A stretch of DNA of 64,000 nucleotides from Liolophura sinensis (Eukaryota > Mollusca > Polyplacophora > Chitonida > Chitonidae). Positions 8,051 through 17,461 of this stretch are shown in pieces. The stretch is taken from positions 496,001 through 560,000 of the forward strand of contig NW_027017955.1 of the NCBI RefSeq assembly GCF_032854445.1, given 5' to 3'. The translations under genes and the position numbers were made by a program. How positions within the stretch are numbered: the first letter of the stretch is position 1; every line of letters begins with the position of its first letter. The notes beneath the pieces were generated by a model that had not been told where the DNA came from, did no database searches, and worked only from the letters and a program-made list of their open reading frames with translations.

Positions 8051-8610
8051 CCCCCGTGGGATCTCCGGGGTCATAAGAGTAGGACCCCAGTTCTCTAGGC
8101 AAGACTGTCGTACGAGGCGACTAGCTTAGAGTGTGGTTCTGGTGAATAGAATAATTTCACAGCCTCCCTGGGCTTGTCGTACAAAGTGAATAAAAGGGTC
8201 AACCTGTTTGCCGTGGGTTGCGACCCGTGATAGGGGAGGACGGGATTCTGGTGCCTGAGGGCGGGTTGGCCTTGCGAGATCCTCACGTATAACAGTCTAC
8301 TTCGGTCCTTACTTCTGCAAAGACGGCCGGTCGGAGGGCCCGTTCCGAGGTCACGCCAGTCCGGATGTCCGGGCATCAACCTTCATATATCTCGATTTCG
8401 TATAAATTGACTACTTTCCGTGTTGGACGTTTTTAGTGAGATGTTGGGATGTCTGGACGGTGGTTGCGGGGTCAATCGACTTGGCCGTTTATAGTTTATT
8501 AGCCTGGCGGAGTATGAGCGAAGAATCCACCTTACCGAGGATGGCGTAGAACTCTCTGCTGCTTACCCGCAGGAGGCGTTCCATCGTATATGTAATGGCA
8601 CTCCGTTGCT
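8051..8610 (+). promoter_or_regulatory. A7 5' leader, divergent and orphaned
   Basis: A third family A 5'UTR, recognisably related to A2 and A4 but much more diverged. It shares the CCCCCGTGGG start, TAGGCAAG, CTTGTCGTA, GGGTTGCGACCCGTGAT and TGGCACTCCGTTG. The second hairpin is kept as AGGAC/GTTCT with one G-T pair. It ends without any gag and passes directly into the minus-strand 3'UTR of A8 at a shared GGTTAAGG. Confidence 0.7.
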
Positions 8611-9057
8611 GGTTAAGGTGCTTAAGGTTTTCGAAATGATGGCGAGAACATGAAAAATAAAACAAAAAGTACAGACATGTTTAAAATCAGATAAGAAAAA
8701 ACCAAACAAGTTAAAACTCCAAAACCAGTATATTTAAAAAGTACTATATCTGGAAAGCTATATGTATGTACCATTTTATCCATAAATATTAACACATAAA
8801 CAAATTTATATTTTATGATATAGGCCAATGGTCTTCAAATATTTTATGACAACATCGCCAGCGATCATATATAGAGTTGACTGTATAGAATCTTTGCCGA
8901 ACATGAGCAAAGTCAACCAGGGTATGTTTGATGCCGTATTCTGCATCACATCCAATATACTCGGGAGCACTGCTCCCATCTAGGATGAAATTGTGTGTCA
9001 GATGAGAATGCCCAATACGACACCTCGTTAAAACTACTTGGTCTCTGCGAGACATTT

Positions 9058-9204
9058 GACGGTCTGCCAGTAACCTGCGGATGGTCGTGGGTTTCCCCCG
9101 TGCTGTGAGCGGTTTCCACCCACCATAATGCTGGCCGCCGTCGTACAAGTGAAATATTCTTGAGTACGGCGTAAAACAACAATCAAATCAAAAAAAAAAA
9201 AAAC
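9058..9204 (+). mobile_element. SINE inserted in A8, with target-site duplication
   Basis: 147 bases that interrupt A8, flanked by an AGACATTT duplication (9050-9057 and 9205-9212). The insert ends in ACAACAATCAAATC plus a run of 14 A. From memory, the block around GGTCGTGGGTTTCCCCCG, CACCATAATGCTGGCCGCCG and GAGTACGGCGTAAAAC is a SINE tail widespread in bivalves and other invertebrates, possibly of the MetaSINE type. The tRNA-like head is missing or very short, so the copy is 5'-truncated. The A-run length is the same in all four unit copies. Confidence 0.8.
9136..9171 (+). promoter_or_regulatory. 3' hairpin of the SINE
   Basis: CGCCGT 9136-9141 pairs with ACGGCG 9166-9171 over a 24-nt loop containing TGAAATATT, followed by TAAAAC. 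Layout, loop motif and distance to the tail match the 3' hairpins of families A and B. Confidence 0.6.
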
Positions 9205-9722
9205 AGACATTTTACAATTATAGGCATTGTAGCCAATGACAGGGTGAATAGCATGCAGTTTATTGTGGATCTGCAAGACCCACCCGCCCTGCCAAAGGCG
9301 ACAAATACATTTAAGAATATTAGACTTTGTCAGTATACGGTGTTTTAACCAGAGATACAGGTTTATACTGGGCAGCTTTCGCTTCCCTGTCCACGACTGT
9401 GTTTCTATGGATACCAGTGCGACTTGGTATCCAACAGAATATAATATCTTTACCTTTTTTAAATTAGTTTTCTATGTTTGCCTATTATCTTAAGTATCAA
9501 TGGATTTTTAAATCATTATTCTGAATTGCCAAAAGGCAGGACTGGGAGTCGCTGCATATCACTGCCCTCTGGGCATGCCCCGAGGAAACATATGATAAGG
9601 CCAGGAGTATAGCCCTGGCCTGTGCAGAAAAGGTAGAAAATGAAGGTGGCAGACGAAGAGAAGTGACCCGCTGATCTAAGACAGCCGCAACCGCAACCCT
9701 GTCCCCATCCTTTGACCCGTCA

Positions 9723-9742
9723 GTATATATATATATATATAT
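9723..9742. repeat. TA dinucleotide repeat
   Basis: About ten TA units on the edge of the RNase H YTDG region of A8. The same tract length is seen in all four unit copies (about 25698, 41673 and 57648 for the others). Confidence 0.85.
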
Positions 9743-10009
9743 TTATAGTCTATATAATCAGCCTTCATGTTAGCAAAACTTTGCTCAATAATAAGAGGAT
9801 TTGTACTTGATTTATTATATTTACGTAGATCAAATATTAGTTCAGGGTGTGGAAGAAGCCAGGGAGGAGACTCCGGAAAAGACACTGGAGCTATATCCTC
9901 TTGCTCCATGTTAGCTCTCACAATATGGTCCCGTATACGCAGATCAAACGGAGGGATCTTGTCAGGACATTTATTAAATTTATCTACATATGATGGATTA
10001 AAAACACAG

Positions 10010-10045
10010 CTTAAAGCTCATCCAACAAACCCTGCCTACGAGTTA
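10010..10045. other. 36-nt microinversion inside A8
   Basis: Between AACACAG and GTAGCATATTG, which are collinear with A3, the 36 bases are the reverse complement of what A3 has there. A 23-base core is an exact inverted match to A3. As a result a plus-strand frame reads LKAHPTNPAYE, the A ORF2 motif (A3 has LKPHPTNPAYD), although A8 lies on the minus strand. Block length is unchanged. Confidence 0.85.
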
Positions 10046-10438
10046 GTAGCATATTGAAGGCTAAGTTTTATACGTCGGTTATATAAAGAAGGCTCATTTT
10101 CCTCCACTTATAAACTCTCCACACGGGGATGTTCTAAAAGCACCAAGGCTGAACCTCAAACCTTGGTGATGAACAGGATCCAACATTTTAATATACGACT
10201 TCCTAGCGGAACCGTAAAAGATGGATCCATAGTCCAATTTAGACCTCACCAGAGAGCGATATAAGTTAGGTAAAACTGATCGGTCAGCACCCCAATCGAT
10301 GCTTGACACGACCATAATTATATCGAGAGCCTTTGTACATTTAGCTTGAAACATTTTCATATGAGGTATAAAAGATAGCTTGCTATCAAATATTAGACGT
10401 AAAAATCTTCTTTGTCCAACAATTTTAACCTGTTTTAC

Positions 10439-10703
10439 GTGGTCATTGTGGAGATTCTGTATTATCCGTATTGTGAAGCTTTGGGACTAGGCATGTTCAC
10501 ACTATGGGAACAGCTACAGTATATAGCACATAGAACCCGAGCAATAGCCAGTACATATACACCGAAGCGTGAGTCCGGGGGTCAGTATAACCCGGTCAAA
10601 CCAGTTTCTCGGCGACAAGTCCGCCTGCATGCGCACGGACTTTTAGTGTTCAACCACTGTGCCAGGTGCCTCTAAACAACACTTCTGTCACTCTTCTGAA
10701 ATA
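10439..10703 (+). promoter_or_regulatory. Presumed 5' leader of element C
   Basis: 265 bases between the edge of A8 and the C ORF1 start. It is GC-richer than its surroundings and contains a hairpin (AAGTCCG 10617-10623 with CGGACTT 10636-10642). No coding match. Calling it the C 5'UTR rests only on position. Confidence 0.4.
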
Positions 10704-11516
10704 ATGGATCAGTTACAGATTATCATGGACAGGCTTGGTAAGTTAGATTCTATGGTGACAAGTGAAACACTGGAAAAAAAACTACAAAACACTGAAGCAA
10801 AAATAGTTACAAAGTTGACAAACCTAATTGAGCAGCAGGAAGCCAGAATCTTTACTTTAGAAAAAGAAAATGATACCCTTCGGGCAGACATGCATGAATT
10901 AAGATTACAACACGAACAAGATCAAGAAGAACTGGCCAGGGTAAACAGAGATATGCGAAACTTAGAAGACAGGCAGAACGATTTGGAACAATACTCCCCT
11001 AAACAAAGTATACGGATTTACGGTGTAGATGGGGATACAGCCACAGAAACAACTGACGAATGTTCCGAGAAAGTCGTTGACATCTTAACATCCAAACTAA
11101 AGCTGTCACTGACGTCTAGCGACATAAGTATAGCGCAGAGATTGAGACCGAAAAGACCTGACTTAAACACAGAACCAAGGGGTGTAATAGTAAAGTTCAT
11201 ATCACGACGACTTAAAGTTGAAGCGATAAAAAACAGAAGAGCCTTGAAAGGAGCAAACATTGTGATTAAGGAAGACCTAACGCAGAAAAAGCAGGCTATT
11301 TTAAAAGCAGCATCTGCACACCCCATGATTCAATCCGCCTGGTCAAGAGATGGCAAAATCTTCACCAAAGACTTCAACGAGGACGTAAGACAAGTGAAAT
11401 CTACTGACTGCATAGACACTCTCATCAGTCTATCATCCCATACACCCAGAGTTCAAAGACCACGTGACCAAAGAAGTGGGAGGCCAATAACCAACTCACC
11501 AGCCCCTATCAGCTAG
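10704..11516 (+). CDS. Element C ORF1: L1-type coiled-coil RNA-binding protein, intact
   Basis: A 270-residue protein from ATG 10704 (MDQLQIIMDRLGK). The frame is open upstream only from a GTG. Residues about 20-105 are a heptad-rich, charged coiled coil (LEKENDTLRADM, LEDRQNDLEQYS). The segment SIRIYGV opens an RRM-like fold, followed by ISIAQRLRPKRP, VIVKFISRRLK and ANIVIKEDLT, and then a C-terminal domain-like stretch ending in a basic tail. This is the architecture of the L1/Tx1 type ORF1 protein, which trimerises and binds the element RNA. No ORF2 of C is present: B begins 360 bases downstream. The translated protein is identical in all four copies. Confidence 0.85.
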   Translation: MDQLQIIMDRLGKLDSMVTSETLEKKLQNTEAKIVTKLTNLIEQQEARIFTLEKENDTLRADMHELRLQHEQDQEELARVNRDMRNLEDRQNDLEQYSPKQSIRIYGVDGDTATETTDECSEKVVDILTSKLKLSLTSSDISIAQRLRPKRPDLNTEPRGVIVKFISRRLKVEAIKNRRALKGANIVIKEDLTQKKQAILKAASAHPMIQSAWSRDGKIFTKDFNEDVRQVKSTDCIDTLISLSSHTPRVQRPRDQRSGRPITNSPAPIS

Positions 11517-11544
11517 ATAACGATGGCTGCAATGTGAAGGATAT

Positions 11545-11874
11545 ATGCTATCTGATAACTCAGTTTGCTCTCGTAAAGAAAAAATCATCTTAGAATTAAT
11601 AGAGCATTTTAAGTTAACGAAGTACACAGCTTTAATGTGTCGAAAAAGAAATAGTATGCTCTTCTGCACAATAATATCAGAGATAAATATGATGGGTGCG
11701 ATCGGCCATAAGATCTGTCAAAACCTATCAGCTTTCCCAATATGTATTTTATTCGCCAGAATCCACCTTGCCTTTTATATTCCATTCTTGTGTATGATCT
11801 TCTATACTCATAAGCTATACCCAAATCACAACAGATCACTATATTTAGGAATTATTCCATGTCAGCTACAATAT
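11545..11874 (+). other. Unrecognised open frame downstream of C ORF1
   Basis: About 110 codons are open from ATG 11545 (MLSDNSVCSRKEK) until they run into the B tail and stop at 11886. There is one hydrophobic stretch (FPICILFARIHLAFYIPFLC) and no known motif. It may be the inter-ORF spacer or the edge of a lost ORF2 of element C, open by chance in AT-rich sequence. I do not claim a protein. Confidence 0.25.
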
Positions 11875-12034
11875 GTGAGTGAGTGAGTGAAAGTTTTAAC
11901 GTCGCTTTCAACAACATTTCAGTTTTATCGCGACAATAAAACGTCAAGTAGTCGATCTACTACGGATAATTCATTTACTATTCGGTCAAAAAAGGACACC
12001 AGAAGTCGCATAACAAACAGACGGTAGTTTAAAA
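11875..12034 (-). mobile_element. B 3'UTR, hairpin and TCAC tail
   Basis: Read on the minus strand, the short B 3'UTR follows the ORF2 stop and ends in a TCAC-type tail (GTGAGTGAGTGAGTGA on the plus strand, 11875-11890). GTCGC 11901-11905 pairs with GCGAC 11930-11934 around a 24-nt loop with CATTTCAG, the B version of the hairpin seen in A. The element sits downstream of C, presumably as an insertion. I did not find its duplicated target because the B 5' end is lost. Confidence 0.8.
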
Positions 12035-15000
12035 TCACAGCTTTCCTGCCATACCAATGGTAGAGAGAAAATCAAAAATAGTATCACTTTCTACAGAATT
12101 GAAAAGTTCTGAAAGAGAGCTCACGTGATAAAAGGAATCTCGTACAGGAGCAAAGTCGCCACAGTCAAGCAATATGTGCTTGACTGTGAACCGTTGATCA
12201 CAAGCAAAGCAATGAGGAGCATCTTCTCCTTTCAACAAATACCCATGCGTAGCACGTGTGTGACCGATACGACACCTCCTCAAAATGCAAGAGCGGAGAC
12301 GATGCCGTGAAAGGGAAGGCGCTGGACCAACAAACTGACGAATATCATGCAGTTTGTTGGTTGTCTGGTCATCCCATTGAGCCTGAAACAAGCGCTTGAT
12401 ATAGGAGCAAATAAGTGAACGCAAGTCCGAATATGGAACGTCAGTTTGGGTAGTAACGGAATGCAAAGCCGCCTTCGCGGCTTCATCTGCAGCAGTATTT
12501 CCAGGGATATCCATATGCCCTGGCACCCAACAAAAGACAATGATAAAGTCTTCATTAAGTCGTTTAAACATCTCCCTGATAGACGGAATGTCTGGATGTA
12601 CAGGCGAACTAACCCAAATTGCCTGGAGGCAGCAAAGGGAGTCAGAGCAGATGAGAACTCTGCTACCTCCTAGCTTTGGAATGGACCGAAGTGCGCACAA
12701 AATTGCCTTGGTTTCTGCAGTAAATACAGAACAGGAATTTGGAAACCGAGTTGAAATGGTTCTAGGCCCAAGGACAGCGGCAGAAGCCACGCCATCATCA
12801 TTCTTGGAACCGTCAGTGAATATGCGGTGATAAAATGGATACTTTGAACACATATTACTAAACTCCTGCTGGTATACTAAAGGGTTGGTGGAAGAATTCT
12901 TCAGGGAGGAGAGCGAGGTATCAACCTGAGGCTCAGGACATAACCACGGTGGATCTTCCTGGATGCGTATGGGGGTGATAGTATCCAGCCCAAGTCCAGC
13001 TGCTTGCACGTGTTCCTGAATGCGGACACCCAGTGGAGGAAAAATGGATGGCTTCTGAGCATATAAGTCTTCAAATTCCGGATGGAAGACACAATCAAAG
13101 GCCGGGTTGGATGGATTGGCTCTAAGCTTGGTGATATACTGTAAGGATGGTTCAGTTCTTCGAAGCTCCGGGGGAGGCTCGTTTGCCTCAACATACAGAC
13201 TCTCCACAGGAGAGGTACGGAAAGCACCTAAGCACAACCGTAGGGCCTGGTGATGTATAGTATTGAGTTTCTTCAACTGGGAGCGCGACGGACCTCCATA
13301 AACACTGCAGGCATAGTCTAGCTTAGAACGAATCAGTGCTCGATAGAGCTGAAGTAGGGTTTCGTGATCCCCTCCCCATCGAGCACTAGAGACAACCTTC
13401 AAAATATTAAGCGCCTTTAGGCATCTGGCTCTAAGATAATTAATGTGAGATTTAAATGTAAGGTGGTTATCGAAGATCACCCCGAGGAATTTTGCCTCCG
13501 GCACAACCTTGATGGGAGACCCATCTAAAAATACCTTGGGGTCTTCATGGGGGAAGTACTTCCGACAAAAGTGTACACAGTCTTCGACTTGGAGAACTTA
13601 AATCCGTTCTCCAGTGCCCAGGCATGGATTTTGTTAAGACAAATCTGCAGCTGTCTCTCAATGGTGTGCATACCTTTGCCTCGACAAGAGATACCAAGAT
13701 CGTCCACAAAAAGGGACGCATTCATACTAGGAGATAAAACTCTGGCAAGGCTATTAATCTTACTGCTAAAGAGAGTAACTGATAAAATGCTGCCTTGAGG
13801 AACCCCCTGATCTTGTTCAAAGTAGTCAGATAGGGTAGCCCCAACCCGAACTTGGAAGTGACGATGGTCTAAGAATTTACGAATAAAGTCAGGAAGCCGA
13901 CCTCTAAGTCCAAATCCATGCATATCTTTCAGAATGCCATATTTCCAAGTAGTGTCATATGCTTTTTCCAGATCAAAAAAGACAGATACGACATGGTCAC
14001 GATTAACGATACCGTTCTTAATAAAGCATTCTAGACGAACAAGGTGATCAACAGTACTGCGATTCCTTCGAAATCCACATTGAATGTCGCTTATCAACTC
14101 ATTAGTCTCCAAAATCCACACCATGCGATCGTTAATCATCCTCTCCATAGTCTTGCATACACAACTGGTTAAGGAAATAGGACGATAGTTATTTGGATCG
14201 GTAGAATCCTTTCCGGGCTTTGGGATGGGGACAATAATAGCGTTTTGCCATGAGGCAGGAAAATTCCCGGAAATCCAAATGGTATTAAAAATTCCAAGAA
14301 GCACCCTCAAACAAGGAAGATTCTGGAAGGTGTCGTAAAAGCTGATAGTGGATATCATCTGGCCCTGGAGTTGAATCATGGGCCTTGCTCAGGGATGCGG
14401 ATAGTTCATGTAGAGAAAATGTAGCATTGTAGGATTCTTCATTTGAGGATGTAAAATCAAGATAACTTGCCTCGGTCCGTTCCTTGTCACGCTGGAACTG
14501 AGGCAAGTAATTATCTGAAGACGAATGGTGCGCAAAAGAAGCGCCCAACCTATTGGCTATGTCAAGTTTTTCTGTCAAAGAATTATTCCCGTCTTTAAGA
14601 TGATTGACAGTGACATTGGATCCCTTGCCTTTGCAGTGGATCATATTCCAGACTTTTGACATAGGGGTACGATGATTAATCTTAGAAACATAACGTTTCC
14701 AAGAGTCACGTTTGGACTGTTTGATAGTCCTACAAGCTTTAGCTCCAGTACGCCTAACATCGTCTAAATTACCGGGAGATGGTCTACATCGGTACACGCG
14801 CTCAGCACGTTTCCTGAAACGCCTAGCTCGTTTACAGTCCTCCGTGAACCACGGTTTCTTAATACAGGGAACCGCACAAGATTTCGGGATACATTTGGAG
14901 GATACATTTGGAGGCTACATCGATTAGCTGATCCGAGAATAACTGGATAGGATCAACTGCATCAAGAAAAAGGTCGCTAGTAAGTGTTTCACCACACAGA

Positions 15001-15717
15001 ACAGCAAAGCGGGGCCAGTCTGCTTAATCATAATTAAAGCGTGGAAGGGAGGAAGATACCGGCTCCTCAAGGGTAAGTATGGTGGGGAAGTGGTCGCTTC
15101 CGCACAGATCATCATGGACGCTCCAGCTGAATTCCGATCTTAGCCCTGCATCAGCCAGAGCTAAATCAAGGATCGAATAAATGCCCTTTGCAGGATGAAG
15201 GTAAGTATGTGTGCCATCATTTAAGTCGCATAGAGAGTTATTAGATATAAAATCCTCCAATACAGAGCCCTTCTGGTTACGTTTAGAGTCACCCCAGAGA
15301 ACACTATGGGCATTAAAGTCACCCCAAAGAAGGCACGGTGTAGGTAATTGATCACATAGATTTTGCAGCTCTTGTTGGTGAAGAGTAGAAGAAGGTGGTA
15401 TATAAATACAACAGATTGTTAATACTATACCCAGTATGATACGCACTGCCACCGCCTGCAAATCGGTGTTCAGTGCCATTTTATTGTGTATTACACCCTG
15501 CCTAATCAAAAGAGAAGAACCCCCTGATGCCTTTTCCATTCGTAGACGTGACAACAGCGTGATGACATACATAACCTCGACATTGATAACTAGGATCAGT
15601 CAGAGTTTCCTGCAAGTTAAAAGCTATAGGACTGAGGTCTTGAGCTAACATCTGGAGCTCTGCGAGGTTATACCTCAATCCTCTACAGTTCCACTGTAAG
15701 ATCTTTGTAGTAGCCAT
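12035..15717 (-). pseudogene. Family B ORF2: endonuclease, RT, RNase H, multiply broken
   Basis: Almost full-length ORF2 of a second I-superfamily LINE, starting at ATG 15717 (MATTKILQWNC). Endonuclease: LQWNCRGL, LQET, LLWGDFNAHS, GSDHFPTIL. RT: STPGPDDI, PIPKPGKD, NNYRPISL, CGFRRNRST, FFDLEKAYDT, QGVPQGSILS and catalytic LFVDDLGI. RNase H: FTDGSKND, FTAETKA, CSDSLCC, NTAADEAAK. C-terminus: CFACDQRFTVKHILLDC. Breaks seen: a frameshift near 15540, an in-frame TAA at about 15021-15023, a 13-base tandem duplication at 14888-14913 that shifts the frame, a frameshift near 14310 before the RT core, and a two-base insertion near 13567. The last 489 codons (12035-13504) remain open. It follows gag by nine bases on the minus strand. 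Confidence 0.92.
14888..14913. repeat. 13-bp tandem duplication in B ORF2
   Basis: GATACATTTGGAG occurs twice in a row (14888-14900 and 14901-14913). Thirteen is not a multiple of three, so it breaks the frame between VASKCI and the PKSCAVPCIKKPW region. It is present in all unit copies. Confidence 0.9.
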
Positions 15718-15726
15718 TATTAATAT

Positions 15727-16870
15727 TTATTTACTCTTTTTCTTTTTTCTGGACTTCTTATACATCGCTGCCCTACGCTCAGCAAAATCCTCCTGTGACA
15801 ACGTTATCAACATCCTCTGCTTTTTAGCCTTGTCAACTTTAGAGTCTCGTCGCAATGTGCGATAATACGACCCCACGGATGTTGAGACAGGTACCAAGAC
15901 CTCATCCTTGCCATTGGTATAGGCAGGCAAGTCTTCGGGTGCATCCATTTCCGAAAGAGATTCCTCCATATTGGATTCTCCACCAGTCCTAGACATATCA
16001 GATTGCTGAGAGCTTCCCTGAGGATCAAGGCAATGTGCTATATCTCTAGTGTCTAACTGTGACATTGTAGACGGGTCAGGACTGAACGTGCTACCCCATA
16101 AGGACGGGCTCTTACCAAGTGCACCTTTGGAGGGCATCACGCCACTGGATTGCGTCTCCTTAATGCAGGATGGCGTTGTATCCGAAATTTCTGACGATCA
16201 AGAGGTAAGGAGGAATTCGAGATTTGACTCATACCGACAACCCACTCCGGGCTATTTGATGTCTGAGATGCCTCGCAAAGGCTCTGGGGCCCACCTACTG
16301 CTGGCGATTCGCTTAACTTCCTTACCTTATTTGTAGCACTCTCCAGCTTCCTCGTTGTCAGCAGCAGAGTTATCCAAAGTCCCTTTATTTTGTTGACTGG
16401 AAGGAACAGACTCGGCAGAAACCCCAATTTCCATATCATCCCGCAAAGGTTCTACACAGTCAACTCTATATATGATTTATTTGACAGCATCGCTGGCGAT
16501 GTTGTCATCAATTATTTGAAGGCCATTGGCCTTTATCATAAAATATAAATTTTAATTGTCATAAATATCTGTAGATAAACAGTTATATACATATAGATTT
16601 ATACATGTGCTATAACCCTGGTTTTCGAGTTTTAACTCTTATTTTTCTTTTATACGATTTTAAACATGTCTGTACTTTTTGTTTTACTTTTGATGTTCAT
16701 ATTATCATATCGAAAACCTTAACCGTCTCGCGTTTTCACCTTGCTCTCGCCACGATATGGCTGAAATATTGCCGATGTGGCGTTAAGCCATAATCATTCA
16801 TTCATTCATTCATTCCATATCATCCCCATGTCCCTGACTATAATTACCATCATCATCTCCTCGACCTTCA
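15727..16870 (-). pseudogene. B gag remnant across the copy 1/2 boundary
   Basis: The C-terminal 137 codons are open (MPSKGALGKSPSLWG to the basic KKSRKKKKSK end, 15727-16140) and stop nine bases before the B ORF2 ATG. Upstream, the frame is disrupted at 16140-16430 and split by the A1 insertion of copy 2 (16443-16812), then continues to 16870, where the A2 leader begins. The lysine-rich terminus fits an RNA-binding gag. No zinc knuckle survives. Confidence 0.78.
16443..16812 (+). mobile_element. A1 of copy 2
   Basis: Same 3'-end fragment in B gag with the same flanking duplication. C16744 replaces the T of copies 1 and 3, giving Ala for Val in a plus-strand frame that is probably not translated. 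Confidence 0.88.
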
Positions 16871-17461
16871 CCCCCGTGGGGTTTCCGGGGTGATAAGAAT
16901 AGGGCCTCAGCCCTCTAGGCAAGCTTGTCGTAAAAGTCGACTAACCTAGAGCTCTCCTGTGTGAGCCCGGTGAATATAATAGGCTCACATCTTCTCGGTT
17001 GTGTGAGAGGCAACCGGGGAGCGACCTGTTTTCCGTGGGTTGCGACCCGTAATCTCCGAGGACGGGATCCTGGTGGCTGAGGGTGGGTTGGTCTTGCGAG
17101 ATCCTCCGCTTTGGCCCTTACTTGGAGTGAAACGGGAGGTCGGATGGGCCCGGTCCGATCAATCGGCTTGGTCATGTCTTGCCTCTACGTGGTTCCAATT
17201 GCCTCAATAACAGCATATCGTTTGGCGAACAAATATTATTTCTGAAATATCGTTTGTAGGACTACGTTTTGAGGCGGTGGCTCATGGGTCAATCGAGTAG
17301 ATTGAATTTAACCTGTTGGTATAAATCAATCTGTTCGAGTATACCTCATATGGAATCCTTGGTGCCTTTCCTGCTGGGTATCCCCAGGTTCAGACATCGC
17401 CCTTGTTGGCACTCCGTGGTGGGTGGGGAACATATGGGCTGAATTGTATATACATATTGCC
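16871..17461 (+). promoter_or_regulatory. A2 5' leader, copy 2
   Basis: Family A 5'UTR; I saw no difference from copy 1. Confidence 0.62.

Larger units (their letters stand above)
8611..10438 (-). pseudogene. A8: decayed family A ORF2 3' half, minus strand
   Basis: Degenerate minus-strand copy of the A 3'UTR and ORF2 from the knuckle back to the RT thumb. Recognisable stretches include SRRDQVVLTRCRIGHSHLTH, DIAPVSFPESPPWLLP and SKLDYGSIFYGSARKSY. It has frameshifts and stops throughout and lacks the 3'-most 70 bases with hairpin and tail. It is interrupted by a SINE (9058-9204), carries a TA repeat in place of a short coding stretch (about 9723-9742), and has an inverted 36-nt block (10010-10045). 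At 9677 copies 1 and 3 have T and copies 2 and 4 have G, which removes a minus-strand TAG and lengthens one open piece from 81 to 120 codons. The 5' edge is at about 10438. Confidence 0.85.
1..15975. repeat. Tandem unit copy 1 (15,975 bp)
   Basis: First complete copy of the unit that makes up the window. Every landmark recurs 15,975 bases later, for example the A2 gag start at 1487, 17462, 33437 and 49412. The phase is arbitrary because the window opens inside the B gag remnant. Bases seen only in this copy are T at 4073 and C at 8621. It shares A325, T769 and T9677 with copy 3. The content is nested mobile elements with no recognisable host gene. Confidence 0.99.

Noticed and set aside
9058-9204. 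tRNA gene in the SINE region
   Set aside because: No complete A and B boxes or cloverleaf; the tRNA-derived head is missing or too short.
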